64,000 nt of DNA, taken from positions 119,207-183,206 of the forward strand of contig JANBPK010001041.1 of assembly GCA_027579435.1 (NCBI GenBank), given 5' to 3'. This stretch comes from Candolleomyces eurysporus. Taxonomy: Eukaryota > Basidiomycota > Agaricomycetes > Agaricales > Psathyrellaceae. This document shows positions 1-11,784 of this stretch, one piece after another. How positions within the stretch are numbered: position 1 is the first letter of the stretch; every line of letters begins with the position of its first letter. The notes below the pieces were generated by a model, which worked only from the letters and a program-made list of their open reading frames with translations, ran no database searches and was not told the DNA's origin. A program made the position numbers and the translations under genes.

Positions 1-3000
1 TATCAATTAATCTAGCGCCAGCCAAAGACGGACAACGGAGGGGGGCATAAGTCCCAACTAGTGGAGAAAGACCGTTCCCAGCAAACTTGGGAGTCCGAAA
101 AACAGCACGGCCATTTGGCTGGGAACGAATCGCGGGCCTTGGAGACGGCCACCCTCCATCTGTCCTCTAATAACTATCTCAGGACGAGTTAAGGTGCACA
201 AGACCGTTGGTGCCACAGTGGTTGGGAGTTGAGGACCAGCATGGGATTAGACCGACAGTTTATTGTCTCATTCACGATGAGCCATACCAATCTGTCTGCT
301 TCCCGGCCTTATATGGAGAGTTTGAGCATATACAAGGGCTGTCAGGGGTTGTAGTATAGGTCTGTTAGGCACCGAGCATGCCCAATGGTCTCGCTTGAAC
401 AATGTGTATGACCCGAAGAAATGCTGGCGAAGTCTGGTGCCCTAGTCTTGAGCTCCTCGAGTCTACTATCAAATGGGACGATCCTAGCAGTAGAACGCGT
501 GGCAAGAGTGCGGCGTTCTCTCTATAAATCTGTTGGAATACCGAGTCGATGAAGCGCTCAATATTCAATGCTTGAAGCTTCGTTCAGAAGGAGCCGAAAC
601 CCAAGGAAGTCAACGGCGACCCGCGCTTGGATTGATGTGATGCTGAAGGGTGCGCTGCGACTCGGAATATGCCTTGGGGAGTCCACAAACCTATCAACAT
701 GCCTTGAAACGTGGAGATCCCTCATCTTCACCCCCTTCAGGACGATGTTGCTACCGAAGCTCTGAAGATGGCATGTGCTACAGTCGTAGAGTCCTGAAGG
801 GAAATACTAATGGTCAAAGTTTATTTCCGATACGAATCCGCATCATTAACATCACCCACCAAACGCCAGGTTGACATGATCAGCGAGTCGCGAGGATCCA
901 CGCCGTGACATGTTTACATGGCAAGATGACCGTCGGCAACAGGTCCTCGATCAACGAGGCTGTCGCCGGCTGCCGGCCCGCACCTAGGACATTGAGCCTC
1001 CATCAACTCCCGTCTCTCCGCTCAGACCAAAGCTTCTTTTTGCGCTTCTTCGACGCCCACCACTCGTCTTCCATCTCGGCCTTCGCATGGCTAAGCTGAC
1101 TTACCTCTTAGGCGCAGCTGGCCGTAATGGCGTTCCGGGCTGCTGGGTCCCAGGTGAAGCGCAAGGATCATGTGTCTTGTGTATCCTTGGTCCCTTCCTT
1201 CCTTCGTCCTACGACCGACAAGACTGCAGAAGTTATCTTGTCGTAAAACACTGTAGGATCAAGAACTCAGAGGGAGGTGACCACAGAAGGTAAACCTGAG
1301 AACGAATCAAATGCGGCGGCAGGACTCGTCCCAGTGTTTCTTCCATTTCTTCTGGTTCCTTCTTCTTCCTTCTTCTTCCTGTCCGTTTGTGTGCAAGAGG
1401 GTGAACTCATGGGCCTTTTTATAAAGCCGTAAGTGCGTGTAGACACTCCAGGGAATCCCCCATTTCTCCCTCTGGGAATTCGAACCGTTCGGTGCAACCT
1501 GTATAATGGCTGACTGCTGGTGTGTTGCTTCATCATGGGTCCTTACTTGCTAACCCAGCGACTTCTAGACCCCATCAAGATCAGATATGTTTGCCACTGG
1601 GCAATTATGAATAGCATGGCTGCTTGCCGCATCCCCATTACCGACCCCGATTCCTCAGATGACAGCGCGGGTTCAGCGTTCAGATCTCAGGCGCCAGCTA
1701 AACGGTCACTATGCTTTTTTCTCTGCCATTTAATCCAGAGATAATCGATCTTGACATTCAAGGGATCAGTAACAACGAGAGGGACTAGGACCATCTCCCA
1801 TCCCTGTCTCGATCTTTCCCTCGCCGCCGACNGCAATCTCAGCCACTGCCCGCCTCCAGGGGCAAGGCAAAGTCCACCATGGCTCCGCTTCCTAGGTCCC
1901 CTCGCAAGACTCCTTACTCAACCCCAAGTCGGCCTCGCACAGTGCCAACTTCTAGAGATCATCAGGTCTCTCGCTGAGCCGATGTGCAGCGCGCTCCGCC
2001 GTACCAAGGTCGCAAATTTGCTCAGGTGCATAGCGTGCCCCGAGCGCAAATCATCTCCTTTCCCTCGAGCACCCGTCGTTCTCGTGAACTCGCGTGTGGA
2101 AGCTATTGGAAGCCTCCATCGACGTAGCCTCAGATCATTCGTTGGCGGGTCCTGCCGCCGTATGTGGTGAAAGATACCTTCTCACCTTTCACTCCTATCC
2201 GCTCCGCTGGGATTCGAGGACCTGGGTGGGTTGACCCCTCTAGTGGGGAGATACAAGGAATGTTCCTGTCGAACTCACCACCATTAGGTACGTGGTTCTC
2301 CCCCTGCCAATGAAGCTCATTTTGACGTTGACCGTTCCGAATGGGCCCTTATATTGTTTCGCCGGGCGCGCTGTGGATGATTAGATCATTCTTTGAGCCA
2401 GCGCCACCACTTTACCAATTGTTTCAGAAAGTGTATACCCTTCCCTAGAGTAGGATGAGCACGAGATTTCTTAGTCAAGAACTTGACCATCTTTCCTAAT
2501 TACTATCTTTCGGGAGGAGTGCGGTTGCATCGGGGTGACTCCTCGGGCAGCAACGTACTGTCAAGAAAGACCTAGCAAGTTACTCCCACTGCTGTTTGTT
2601 GGCAGATCCATTCTTCTGGGAGGGTATTTGAACACCCCTGGCATGTGAGGCGTCGTCAACGTCAGGTCTGTAGCCATCGGCGTTGCTCTTGGCATTTTCC
2701 ATCATGGTCTGTTGATACGCTCTGTGAGGCCATCTCGGGAATGATGTGTGTAGAATATGGTATCAATCAATTGAAGGAGTCATGATAGATTAGTGAAGAG
2801 GCGAAAATGCACAAGAAGAAACAAGGCGAAAAAATTCGGAATGCTGACAGGCGGAGCAGGTGTGAGATATGATTGCGAAATAGGGGGTCTTGAAGCGCTG
2901 AATGCCGGGAACTTGAATGCTGCATCGCACGACGCAGCACAAGCCCAATCGGGACGAGCTCAAGCCAACTTCAGAGATTGTAGGCTGGCAATATTAAGGG

Positions 3001-3315
3001 GACGTGATGTATGATTATGGGGAGGTGTGGGGGGATGAAAAGGTGCCCAGCGAAAAGTTCTGCAAGCACGAGTAAGAAGACATATGCGGTCAGTCGTGCT
3101 TGTGTCTACATAAATAACTACGCTATAGATAAAATTTGTAGAAGATCAAATGAGCCATGAAAGAAGTGGTGAATAAGCAGACGTGACCGGACGTCGACCC
3201 GTTGAATCTGAGCAATGCCTTGCTCGAATATAATATCGATAAAATGCCAATAGGATAGCAATAATCAAGTGTTCAGGTGGTCGCCGTTTGACGATTGGGC
3301 TAATGTTGTCAACCC
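1..3315. other. gene-free stretch, no supported feature
   Basis: I find no open frame here with family resemblance or a convincing exon chain. A pyrimidine-rich CTTCTTCCT tract lies near 1,340-1,385. A Pro/Ser/Arg-rich open stretch runs over about 1,750-2,170 and contains an N at 1,832; its composition suggests degraded sequence and I recognise nothing in it. Confidence 0.5.
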
Positions 3316-4629
3316 TTAGATGGAATCCAAAGCTAGTAGGACCTGGTCAATTGACGGCCGGGATAAAGGGTCTTTGGTCCAGCATTGGGATATAGCTCTC
3401 CATGCTGGTGCCAGAACGCCATTGTAGTCCATCTGCTCTGGCCATCTTCCCTTTAAGACATCGGATTTTACTGCAAATGGCGAGTGGCAACGCTTGAATG
3501 GCATGGACTGTTGGCCTCGACCATCAAGAATCTACGATGCTCCGGCCGTCAAGATGCTTCAACATCGCAAATAAATGATTCTTACCTGCAGCGCGGTCAT
3601 AGAAAATGCATATGCATCCGTCGCTTTGGTGACGGACATGGACACGACGTCCTTATCTCGTTCAATAAGCTCCGGGGCTATGAAACGGTAGTTCGGATGG
3701 ATGTCAGTGGTGAGGCCTGTGCGGCTATTTGTTTGATAGCGGCTGAGTCCTAGGTCGATGACCTTCAAGGTGCCATCTTCTGAAATACGGAAATTATCCT
3801 AGTCAATCTGTTGTGTCAGTGAGGAAGAGGTAGAGTCTGGAAGAAGAGCGCACGGGCTTAATATCACCATGAACCACATCCCTTGAGTGCATGAACAATA
3901 GGCCATTTGCAAGCTGCCGTACCTGGTGATAGGTTCTCCGGTGAGTTAAGTATAGCTACTGGGAAGAAACTAGCACGAACTATATTCAATCTTTTTTGGA
4001 ATGATAGACGCGCGTTCTCTTGAATAAAGTTAAGTGAGTCATGCTGGACATAGTCTGTGACGATGGCTGGGATGCCCGTTACAGCCTGATCAGGGCCAAG
4101 AAACACAACACCGAGAAAGTGATTGATGTTTTCGCAATCACTAGGCGAAATTGCTTTCCAGGCCTTGAATTCTCGATACGTACGCTAAAATATCGTAAAT
4201 CCTCTTGAGCTCCAGAATCGTTCCGCATGCAAAAAGGTTGCTCACCCGCGCGGCCTTTTCCACTGTCACGTCGCCCCCTTCTCGAAACACCTTGGCAACG
4301 ACTCTTCGCGATTGTCCCCGTATTTCCATTGTGCCATACAGAATACTGGTGTGGAATCGTTGCTGCTTATCGCTCATCTTGAATGGCTCCTCGAGGACCT
4401 TTAGAAGGTGGTAAAGATTAGAGAATGAAACCTCGGTCTGTCAGAGGATACATACATCGTCTTTGTAGATATCGCCAATTGCTGGCAAACTAGACAGCGG
4501 GGGACTTGCTGGGGGAGGAGCCATGACTGGCAGTCCACGCATTTTTTCCTTCAAATACCCAAATACACGTTTTGTTGGCCACCCACGCCAGCTTTTCCAG
4601 CTTATCTTGGTACCTCGCCGTTTCCCCAT
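3316..4629 (-). CDS. protein-kinase-like gene (left copy of the kinase paralogue pair)
   Basis: This is a predicted Ser/Thr-type kinase or pseudokinase of an expanded mushroom family. Six exons fit in phase: 4629-4456, 4398-4246, 4184-3981, 3922-3854, 3798-3586 and 3531-3316, giving about 342 aa. In order one sees a VVAK lysine motif, the catalytic loop VHGDIKP followed by DNF, IDLGLSRY in the DFG position (DLG here), IAPEL in the APE position, and a C-lobe ending in SRPSIDQVL. The glycine loop is weak. The intron positions match the paralogue at 32.1 kb. The intron after the third exon uses a poor donor (GTTCGT). The 5' end is uncertain: over 4,520-4,705 another frame is also open and reads as a helix (YQDKLEKLAW), so exon 1 may differ and the protein may be longer. 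Downstream neighbour of P450-1 on the same strand. Confidence 0.7.
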
Positions 4630-5256
4630 TCCGAAATTGAAAAGACAAAATCTCGGATCTAGTGCTTTCGATCTTCAGTCTGGTCTTCTATTTTTGACAA
4701 GCATCGCCTAAATGATCACGGAAGAGTACTGGTTCGGCTTTAATTCTCCTGAGAGGAGAAATGCAGAATAATCGAAGCCTCAAGATGTCTTTGAGCTCTG
4801 GCACTAGGACATTAGAGCAGGGGCTCTCGGAGATCTGCAATGTCAGTCCACGACAACGTGTGAATTGAGCCCGCGGATGATAGACAGATGTAGTGGGCAT
4901 TGATTCATGTATCAGCACGTCAGCATATCAATCTCACCGACTAATCTTGCCCCATCCGTCCCTGAATTCGCAACACCCTAACAATCGCAACTGCGGAGCT
5001 TTCGTAAGTGGAATACCTCCAGCACAAATCACTAATTGCAATGGTTTAATTGGACTCGATACTAGACAGGACTAGCATTTACCAGCTTTAAGAACGTGGC
5101 AAATCGGAACCTTGAAGCCGCCCACCCCAGTGGACACCGAAAGGATGCTGATCCACTGCATTTCTGGCAATCCCGGATCGTTGTAGGGCAACATGCTGAT
5201 ATGTATATCCGATGATATGATAAATCAGGGGTCGAGCATGCTCCCGAGAGTATCAA
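4630..5256 (-). other. possible 5' exons of the left kinase gene
   Basis: On the minus strand an ATG at 5,194 opens a short stretch beginning MLPYNDPGLPEMQW and continuing through STGVGGFKVPICHVLKA, followed by a GTAAAT donor. Further frames over 4,690-4,860 (SESPCSNVLVPELKDIL) and 4,520-4,705 look helical and are separated by plausible acceptors. Together they could form an N-terminal helical domain joined to the kinase. I could not build a single certain splice chain. The right-hand paralogue has no such extension. Confidence 0.3.
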
Positions 5257-6081
5257 AGGGAGATTTCCATCTGTTCACCCGTAGCAGGTCCAAGAGGGCC
5301 ATTGAATTCCCTTGCTCTCCATTCCATGTAATCAGAGAAACGGACTTCTGTTTCACGAGTCGCGCTGGGTCTCGTGTTTCGTGACGAAGGAGTTGGCGAT
5401 AAGGAACGAATCAATGGAAACTGACTACCGCGAAACAGAAAAAAATTATTCATCTCTATTGCGGTCTATTTCTGTCATAAGTGAGCCAGCTGCACATAGG
5501 CCATTCTGGCACAGTTCTTGATTTGGAGCAGCTGTGACCAGAAAGGGCAACCTCAAAAGGGCAAGTCCGCGAGCGCAACCTTGATCCTGCGAAGCGCCGA
5601 TATCAAGCCTACAGAGCTCCACCGACCAACGTCGTCAGACATCGTCGATAACGCACAACAAGTTCCCGAGGCATTTTGACTCGGGTTCTTTGAGTCCTGA
5701 GCCCACGCCAAGACGATGAGCCCGGCTGATCAATCATTTTCTTCCCTTGTCCTGATTTGGTTGCATCTCTATTCCTTGCTGGGTGTCGCCACCTAATCCA
5801 GGATCCCTCTCAGCCCTCTCTCCAGTAGAAATCAGCGCAGCAATATGGTGTTCATCGCCAATATTCCGCAGTGTTAATTCTTGAAGCACGGTTGACGATG
5901 ACAATGGCGCCCCACTTACCACGGCTACGGCTACGACTCAGGTGCCTGGCACGGCTTTCGCGTGAGGTAGGCAGCACGCTGTTGTCGCGAACATGGGAGT
6001 ATTGTGGGAGGGTTTTTGGAATGATGTGTGAGTGCGTCCACAGTACCTCCCGCGCTTGGGGGGAACTAATCGTGCATCTCG
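5257..6081. other. gene-free stretch next to the transposon insertion
   Basis: Only a short minus-strand frame (5,922-5,734, beginning after GCC and ending GKGRK) is open. It could be the last exon of a lost gene, but no upstream exon was recognised on either side of the transposon. Confidence 0.35.
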
Positions 6082-6104
6082 CACTAGGCGCCCCGCGTCG
6101 GGTT
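6082..6104 (+). repeat. left terminal inverted repeat of the CACTA-like element
   Basis: Matches the reverse complement of 7,560-7,582 in 22 of 23 positions; the mismatch is at position 6 (G against C). Confidence 0.85.
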
Positions 6105-7559
6105 GTTTTAACCCGACGCGGTCACCCGCCCAGCCGGTTTGCCAAACCTCGGCTGGCTGGGACTGATAGCCCGTCTGACTGGGTGCAGTCGGGTTATTGG
6201 CGACGGGTGAATTCCTCGGGATCTTCACCCGATTTTTGTTACAAACAATCCGCCAGGGCCAGGTTGTTTTGCCTCATCTTGTGGGTTAAATTAACAGGTA
6301 GTTGCGGGTGAGTTTTACCCGTAATTCTGGTGTTTTGAGCTCGCTTTACGGGGTTGATATTCCAGTGGGGGAGTGAGTGGCTGACGGGTGAATTCAGCCT
6401 GCCTCACAGGTGGAATTAATCCGCCGTGACGGGTTGAATCAAATCGGTTTATAGTGATATCAAATCATGCTGTACGAGCGATTATTTATTGAATTCTAGG
6501 TATATAACTGCATTCATAACCAGTCTGTCTCAAAGAGGGAGTAGAAGACCGGTATCGTGTTGAAATATCGTCTCGAAGCTAACCGAAAGCTCAGAGGTGT
6601 TGTTGCAAGGGCGAAAAATAATAGATGTACAGGGTCAAAAGAGTGGGCGGTAGTTGATGAGGGAATCTACGAGCAGGCTGAGTGATTTAGCTATCGTAGA
6701 AGCCATGAGGAAGATCGTTATACTTGCGAGCATGCAGGGTGGCCTCCTGGTGTCCGTAGATCATGGGCTCGTGTTGCTTGACGACGTGCCAGGTCGACCT
6801 CTCCCATTTACTCCTGATAGTGCTTGACTGCTTGCACCTCAGTCCTGTATATCATTCAGAGTCAGCAGTTATGAAACAGGTCGTAGGATGGAACAAACCA
6901 TGGCTCGTCCTTCCAGTCGCAGGCACCTAAGCGATATTCCCAAATTGTAGAGGGGTCTCAAGCTCCCAAAGTGCTTCTGCTTGCAGCACTAACAGTGGGC
7001 ATCGCCTTGCTCATTTCCCAGTGAGTGTGCCCGCCACTGTCTGGGCGGTGACCTGTGGCGGTAACGCAGCGGGCTCGGTGCGGACAAGACAAATCGGTGG
7101 TGGCCATGGCAGGTTCTGAGTGTTGGGGATGTTGGCCATAAAGGCGGGTTGTGACATGTTCGATGGAAGATAAAGATTGGTATTCGATGAGAGGAAGGAC
7201 GGAGTTGTGGTTGACGATCGTTCGCCGGTTATTTGTACTCGCTATTTGGCCAATATCGCCCGCCGAAATTTTTTGCCAAGTCCTGGCCGTGCTGCAGTGT
7301 CGTGCTCATGAAGATTAGTGCATTTCAAAGGTAGTTTATCGCTGTAAGCTTGGGACACATTGGTGGTTAAATTGGAGGCACGATCATTCACCCGTTAGTC
7401 AAGGAGAAATACCCTGTCAGTCCAATAACCCGTTCCCCAATACAACGAAATCCCGTCTCACAACAGGGAAAATTAACCCGACTGATAACCCGCCATCTAT
7501 TTCGAGATTCACCAGCAGTGAGCCGCCAAACGGGTTAAATCCGTTGCGCGGGTTGCTTT

Positions 7560-7582
7560 AACCCGACGCGGGGCGCGTAGTG
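7560..7582 (-). repeat. right terminal inverted repeat of the CACTA-like element
   Basis: Reverse complement begins CACTACGCGCCCC; the partner is 6,082-6,104. Confidence 0.85.
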
Positions 7583-7917
7583 TCGATGGAGTGCCCATTG
7601 TCTAGGCGGTGCCTTTCCACCGCAATCCATGGTGCGAGCTAGGTTCATCCGACTGGTCTTCCAGTCGGCGAATGATGCAACTCGAGTCCATGTTGTTGAT
7701 CCCCCCTCAAAGTCAGTTGAACCAACCAAGCAGGCTTTGGTGTTTTGGTTGGCCTCCATGTGAAGTGCACTATCTGGGCGAGCCACACAAGTGTTCGAAT
7801 TATGGATCGAAATACGCTTGGCATAGACAATCGTTGTTACAATTCACGTACACGTTCATGAGCTCAAGTCAGACCATTCACTCTTTTTTGTTCACCATCG
7901 ATTTCCAAGGCCCACTC
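7583..7917. other. spacer 3' of P450-1
   Basis: Short spacer between the transposon duplication site and the P450-1 stop codon; nothing recognised. Confidence 0.5.
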
Positions 7918-10090
7918 TCAGTCAGCTAAGTTATGGATGATTCGTTCGGTCGCACTTGACCGAGGCTTGAGTACGACTTCGAATGGTTGAGGAATTCTGT
8001 AACATATTGGATCCATGAGCTATGCATTCAAGGCAAACGGCCCTACGAGAACGTACGCGAGAGCACCACCAATGAACGAAGGTTGGATCTTGATAGGTGT
8101 GCCTGTTGCGTCTTTAGGAGGAGAAATTTCAAACATAGAGAGGAGAGAAGCGATCGCCAGGTATAAAATTTCCATCGCTAGATCTCTTCCGGGACAAACC
8201 CTGCAAGGAGATGGCATTGATCAGTCAACTCTCGAGAACTTGGGGAAGAACACACCGTCGGCCAAAGCCAAAATCAAACTCGAGTGGGTTTACCAAGTCG
8301 TTATTGAAGATTCCATTCTTGATATATCTTTCTGGAATAAATTCCATTGGATTTTCGAAGATTTTAGGGTCGTGGAGCACAGCCCTACAGGAAAGAGGCT
8401 GCTTATTGGGCTGCTTCGAAAAGAGTGTTGAGCCAGGACGCACCATGCATTGCCGATGACGATGGTTCCCTTCGGGATGAAATACCCATCATAGTAGTCG
8501 TCTTCCATTAATTTCTGCGGCAACCCTGTGGTACCACATACCCAAGTTGGCGTAAGTACCAGCTCATACAGACCAATGTGTAATATACCCAATGGTAACA
8601 CCTGATGCCATCTCATTGTTTCGATAATGAGTGCCTTGAGATAAATCAGGTCCTCCCTGTCACCAAAGTCGGGAAGGCGATCGGTGCCAATGACTCTGTC
8701 GAGCTCAGCCTGAGCCTTCTCCTGAATCTCCGGGTACATCGCCATGGCCATAATAAATTTGCTTAGCACACCGTTGGTCTGCCATCACCGTAGTCCAGTG
8801 AAAGACGGATTGCCGAGTAGGCATCGACACTTACTGAATCCACTCCCGCTTCGAAGGTTAATTATCTTGTTATTAGCGGCGATCTACCTCGAGCATTGGA
8901 AGAGACACGTACCGAAATACGAGACACCCAGGAAGGAAAGCAGATTGTCCTTGACTTCAGCATACTTTGGGTCGTCCGAACCCGGCAAGGACTCAACAAC
9001 CTTGGTCATTGCGCATGGTTGAACTTCGTTTCTTTTCTACAGCTCGACCTTTCAATGTTAGGTCTACGGTGAAGGATCCACCTGCCAAAACGCACCATCC
9101 CATCCATCGAAAAATCGAACGGCCGGTTCTGGGCATTATGAGTTGCCTTTCGATAATACTCCGCCCAGCGTTTGAATCCGGCTCCTGGCATCCACGCGGG
9201 AACGTACTTGAGCAAGGGAATGTGGTCGACGAGAAAGGCGCCAGGCAATACGGCAACCTGGAACGCGTACGTGACCTTTAAAGCTTCAGCGATATACGGG
9301 TCATCCTTTGACTTTGGGTCGAACCCATAGGCGATATTCAGAAGAATAGCACCAAGAGCGCTGGGTAGCCGATCGTCAATAGTCTAGTACGGAACCGGAA
9401 GACACTGTCTGGCGCTTACTGATACCTATGACTGTACTGGTGGCCTGGTGTGCTCAGCAAATCACCCAGGAGCCTGTGAACGTGCCTCCTAATAATTGGC
9501 TGATACTCGGGGATGATTGAGGCGGTGTAAGTTTGATGGAAGAATTTCCGTTGTCTCTTCCACCATGGATTGCTCGATTCCATGAGTCCGAGCATGTGGC
9601 CCCAGTCCAGTCTACAGGCCAGAATAGTCGTGATTGAAGAAGAAACACGCGCAAAAAAATGGATTGCAACGTACAGTTCTATCATCATTGTCGAGTATGG
9701 GCGTCCTGAGTATATGAGCGAACGCTTATCGAGTAAGTCATTGATCCTCTTCGGAGAGTTGAGCACGAGCAGGGGTTGCCCAAATGCTCGAAGAAACACC
9801 ATGTCACCTATGTCGTACAGTTCAGAGTATATTCAGTTGCAGAGTCTTTCAAACGCACCATATTTCTTCGCCAGTTCAGCGTAGACCTCCCATGGGCGTT
9901 CATTGGGAATATCGAGCAAATTATGGATAATTGGATAGCCTTTCGGACCTGGAGGATATGGTGCTGTTCTCCGACTTCTCTTTTTCTGAAGGTAGAGGCC
10001 GACACTGTACAGGGACAAGATCGAAAGGCCCAGCACGATCACCTCGTGGGCGGAAGGCATGGGAGAGAAGCGACATTTCAGAACTAACAT
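7918..10090 (-). CDS. cytochrome P450 monooxygenase (P450-1)
   Basis: This is a membrane-anchored haem monooxygenase of secondary or xenobiotic metabolism; the substrate is unknown. Eleven exons fit in phase: 10090-9859, 9807-9675, 9611-9420, 9360-9096, 9036-8913, 8848-8835, 8778-8589, 8525-8444, 8384-8256, 8200-8057 and 7996-7918, giving about 527 aa. Visible are an N-terminal hydrophobic helix, the hinge APYPPGPKGYPI, the I-helix AGVDST (Asp-Ser in place of the usual Asp-Thr), the E-x-x-R of ETMR, the PERY segment and the haem loop FGFGRRVCPG with the ligand Cys. Exon 6 is only 14 nt. A second ATG at 10,060 aligns better with the paralogue start. It is closest to P450-3, with identical exon sizes apart from exon 1. 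General resemblance is to mushroom enzymes often labelled O-methylsterigmatocystin oxidoreductase; I cannot assign a CYP number. Confidence 0.93.
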
Positions 10091-11428
10091 AGCAGTGCCC
10101 CTTTAACGAGATCCAGTTCGTCGTGCACAGACCATGGTTTGATGCTTAGCCAACATAACTTGAGCTTTTGGAAGGCATTTATTCCCAGAAGTCAGAAAGA
10201 CGTCCAGATATGGAGGAAGAAGCGCACCAAACGAGTGGAGTGGAAGGAACAGGAGTAGTGAACCCACGACAATGTCGTCAGGATCAGGAAAACGTCCCAA
10301 TTCGCTCACTGACCCTCCGAACCTTACGGGACCATGAGATCTGACTCGGAGATTGTGTTCTGAGCGATATTTGTTCACAAGGGGCCTGTTTGTGAGGCAG
10401 AAAGGCTGAGAAGTAGTTAAAAAAGGTTTAATTCGTCGTGATCGACCGTTAGATGACGTGTTTGAAGAGGAAGCGGAGCCAATCCTTTAAATTNGGGGGG
10501 AAGGGGTTCACATAGTAATTAGAGACATGTTCGTAGAAAGAGAGGTCCCTTCGAACCATCGGGAAACCCGTGAATATGAGGTGGATCATACGGTCAACGT
10601 TACCCCTTTTGAGCACGGGCAATATNAAAAATTATATGGGACGCCTCGGAAGCACCAGAGTAGCAAAGCGTTAGAGAGCAGGCAGCAGACAGTCGGAGAG
10701 AGTGCGTGCCACATCCATCATGTGAAGAACTCCTATCACGAGTTGTGTTGTTCTTGAAAACCTTCCTCGGCAACAGTTTCGACGGTCCATGGTCAACACG
10801 GCAAGTGATGCTTCATATCAAATGGATTCCCTGTCGTGGTGAAAGTTGTGGACTACAGGGCACTTCCTTCAGTTTTGAGAGAATGTCCAGGAAGCGGCGC
10901 ATTCGTGGCATCGACCGAGAGGCGCTTCGGATGCAAAGTGACTGCTTGCCCAAAGATTATGGGCTATAAGAAATGCAGCATCGCCCGAAAGTAATGACTT
11001 TCACATCAAAAGCTCTTACAAGTGGGAGAAAAATAACCAAGTACCTTGAGGACCAACTGCCACTCGATCGTCCTCGGATCGGTGATACTTCCTCACATAC
11101 TGTCAGAGGTCCGCAAGCTTTGCGGTCCACCCATCACTTTCACTTTTCCTGTAGGTCATAGCACTGCCAGATCTGATGTTTGCGAGCCCGTCGGCGCGTA
11201 CAGACCTTGAGCAAGATGCGTCTTTGAGCCCACAGAGATTTGGGCTTTCCCATAACGGACTGTTGAAGAACTTGCAGCGGCACTCCCCCGACAGACGTCA
11301 ACGCTAAAGAGGCGACACCGAACATTGAGAGAAGACGGAAGCCCTACAAGCTGCGGTGATGACATATGGAGACGTTGTGGGCTAGCGCCTGATGAACAGG
11401 TGAGGGGCACATCGGTGCATAAGAAAAA
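10091..11428. other. gene-free stretch
   Basis: No coding chain found. Two single Ns lie at 10,494 (before GGGGGG) and 10,626 (before AAAAA). Confidence 0.5.
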
Positions 11429-11784
11429 GAACTCACGAATCATCGTAGAGCAGTAAACTCCAAAGGAACCTCTTCGTCGCGGCCCTCTCCTCAGGCTCTC
11501 TCATATCCATCCCAATAGTTGCTCTAAAAAGGTCCTTGGGATCCCTTTTTCCGAATCTGTACCATCCAGCCCGGACCAGACAGCTCCGTCAATCTAGTGA
11601 CCAGGATCGGGGATTCGGGTGGTCGAAGTAACGTGTACGGACGCGCAATGTCATACTCGGAGCTCAACAGGAGGAGCTTCACAATCGCACGTTCCAGGCG
11701 AGCTACCTCGTAGATATTGAGCAGGGTCGAGTTGGGTCGAATGCCGAGAGTAGGGAAGTGGTTTGTTGTTCAACCGGGTGTGCT
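11429..11784 (-). pseudogene. fragment of the TPR gene (copy of its exon 1)
   Basis: On the minus strand this segment reads as a diverged copy of the 3' part of exon 1 of the TPR gene at 41.0 kb, from its LNNNHFPILG region through RAIIGMDMRE up to and including the exon-1 splice donor (GATTCGTGAGTTC). An internal stretch near the IDKELSQAMAA codons is missing and the frame is broken by several small indels. Because the intron donor is kept, the copy came from genomic DNA and not from a spliced transcript. Confidence 0.85.

Larger units (their letters stand above)
6082..7582. mobile_element. non-autonomous CACTA-like DNA transposon, 1,501 bp
   Basis: The left end begins CACTAGGCGCCCCGCG and the right end, reverse-complemented, begins CACTACGCGCCCCGCG. 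The inverted repeats run 23 bp (6,082-6,104 and 7,560-7,582) with one mismatch. Both flanks carry the 3-bp direct repeat TCG (6,079-6,081 and 7,583-7,585), as expected for the CACTA (EnSpm/CMC) superfamily, which starts with CACTA and makes 2-3 bp duplications. The subterminal parts are dense in ACCCG/CGGGT motifs, and the left end folds into an 11-bp perfect hairpin (6,094-6,104 with 6,110-6,120). No transposase frame is present, so it would need a helper. It sits between the kinase and P450-1. Confidence 0.85.

Noticed and set aside
1751..2170. 139-codon open frame as a gene
   Set aside because: No recognised motifs, an N inside, biased Pro/Arg/Ser composition, no start context and no partner exons.
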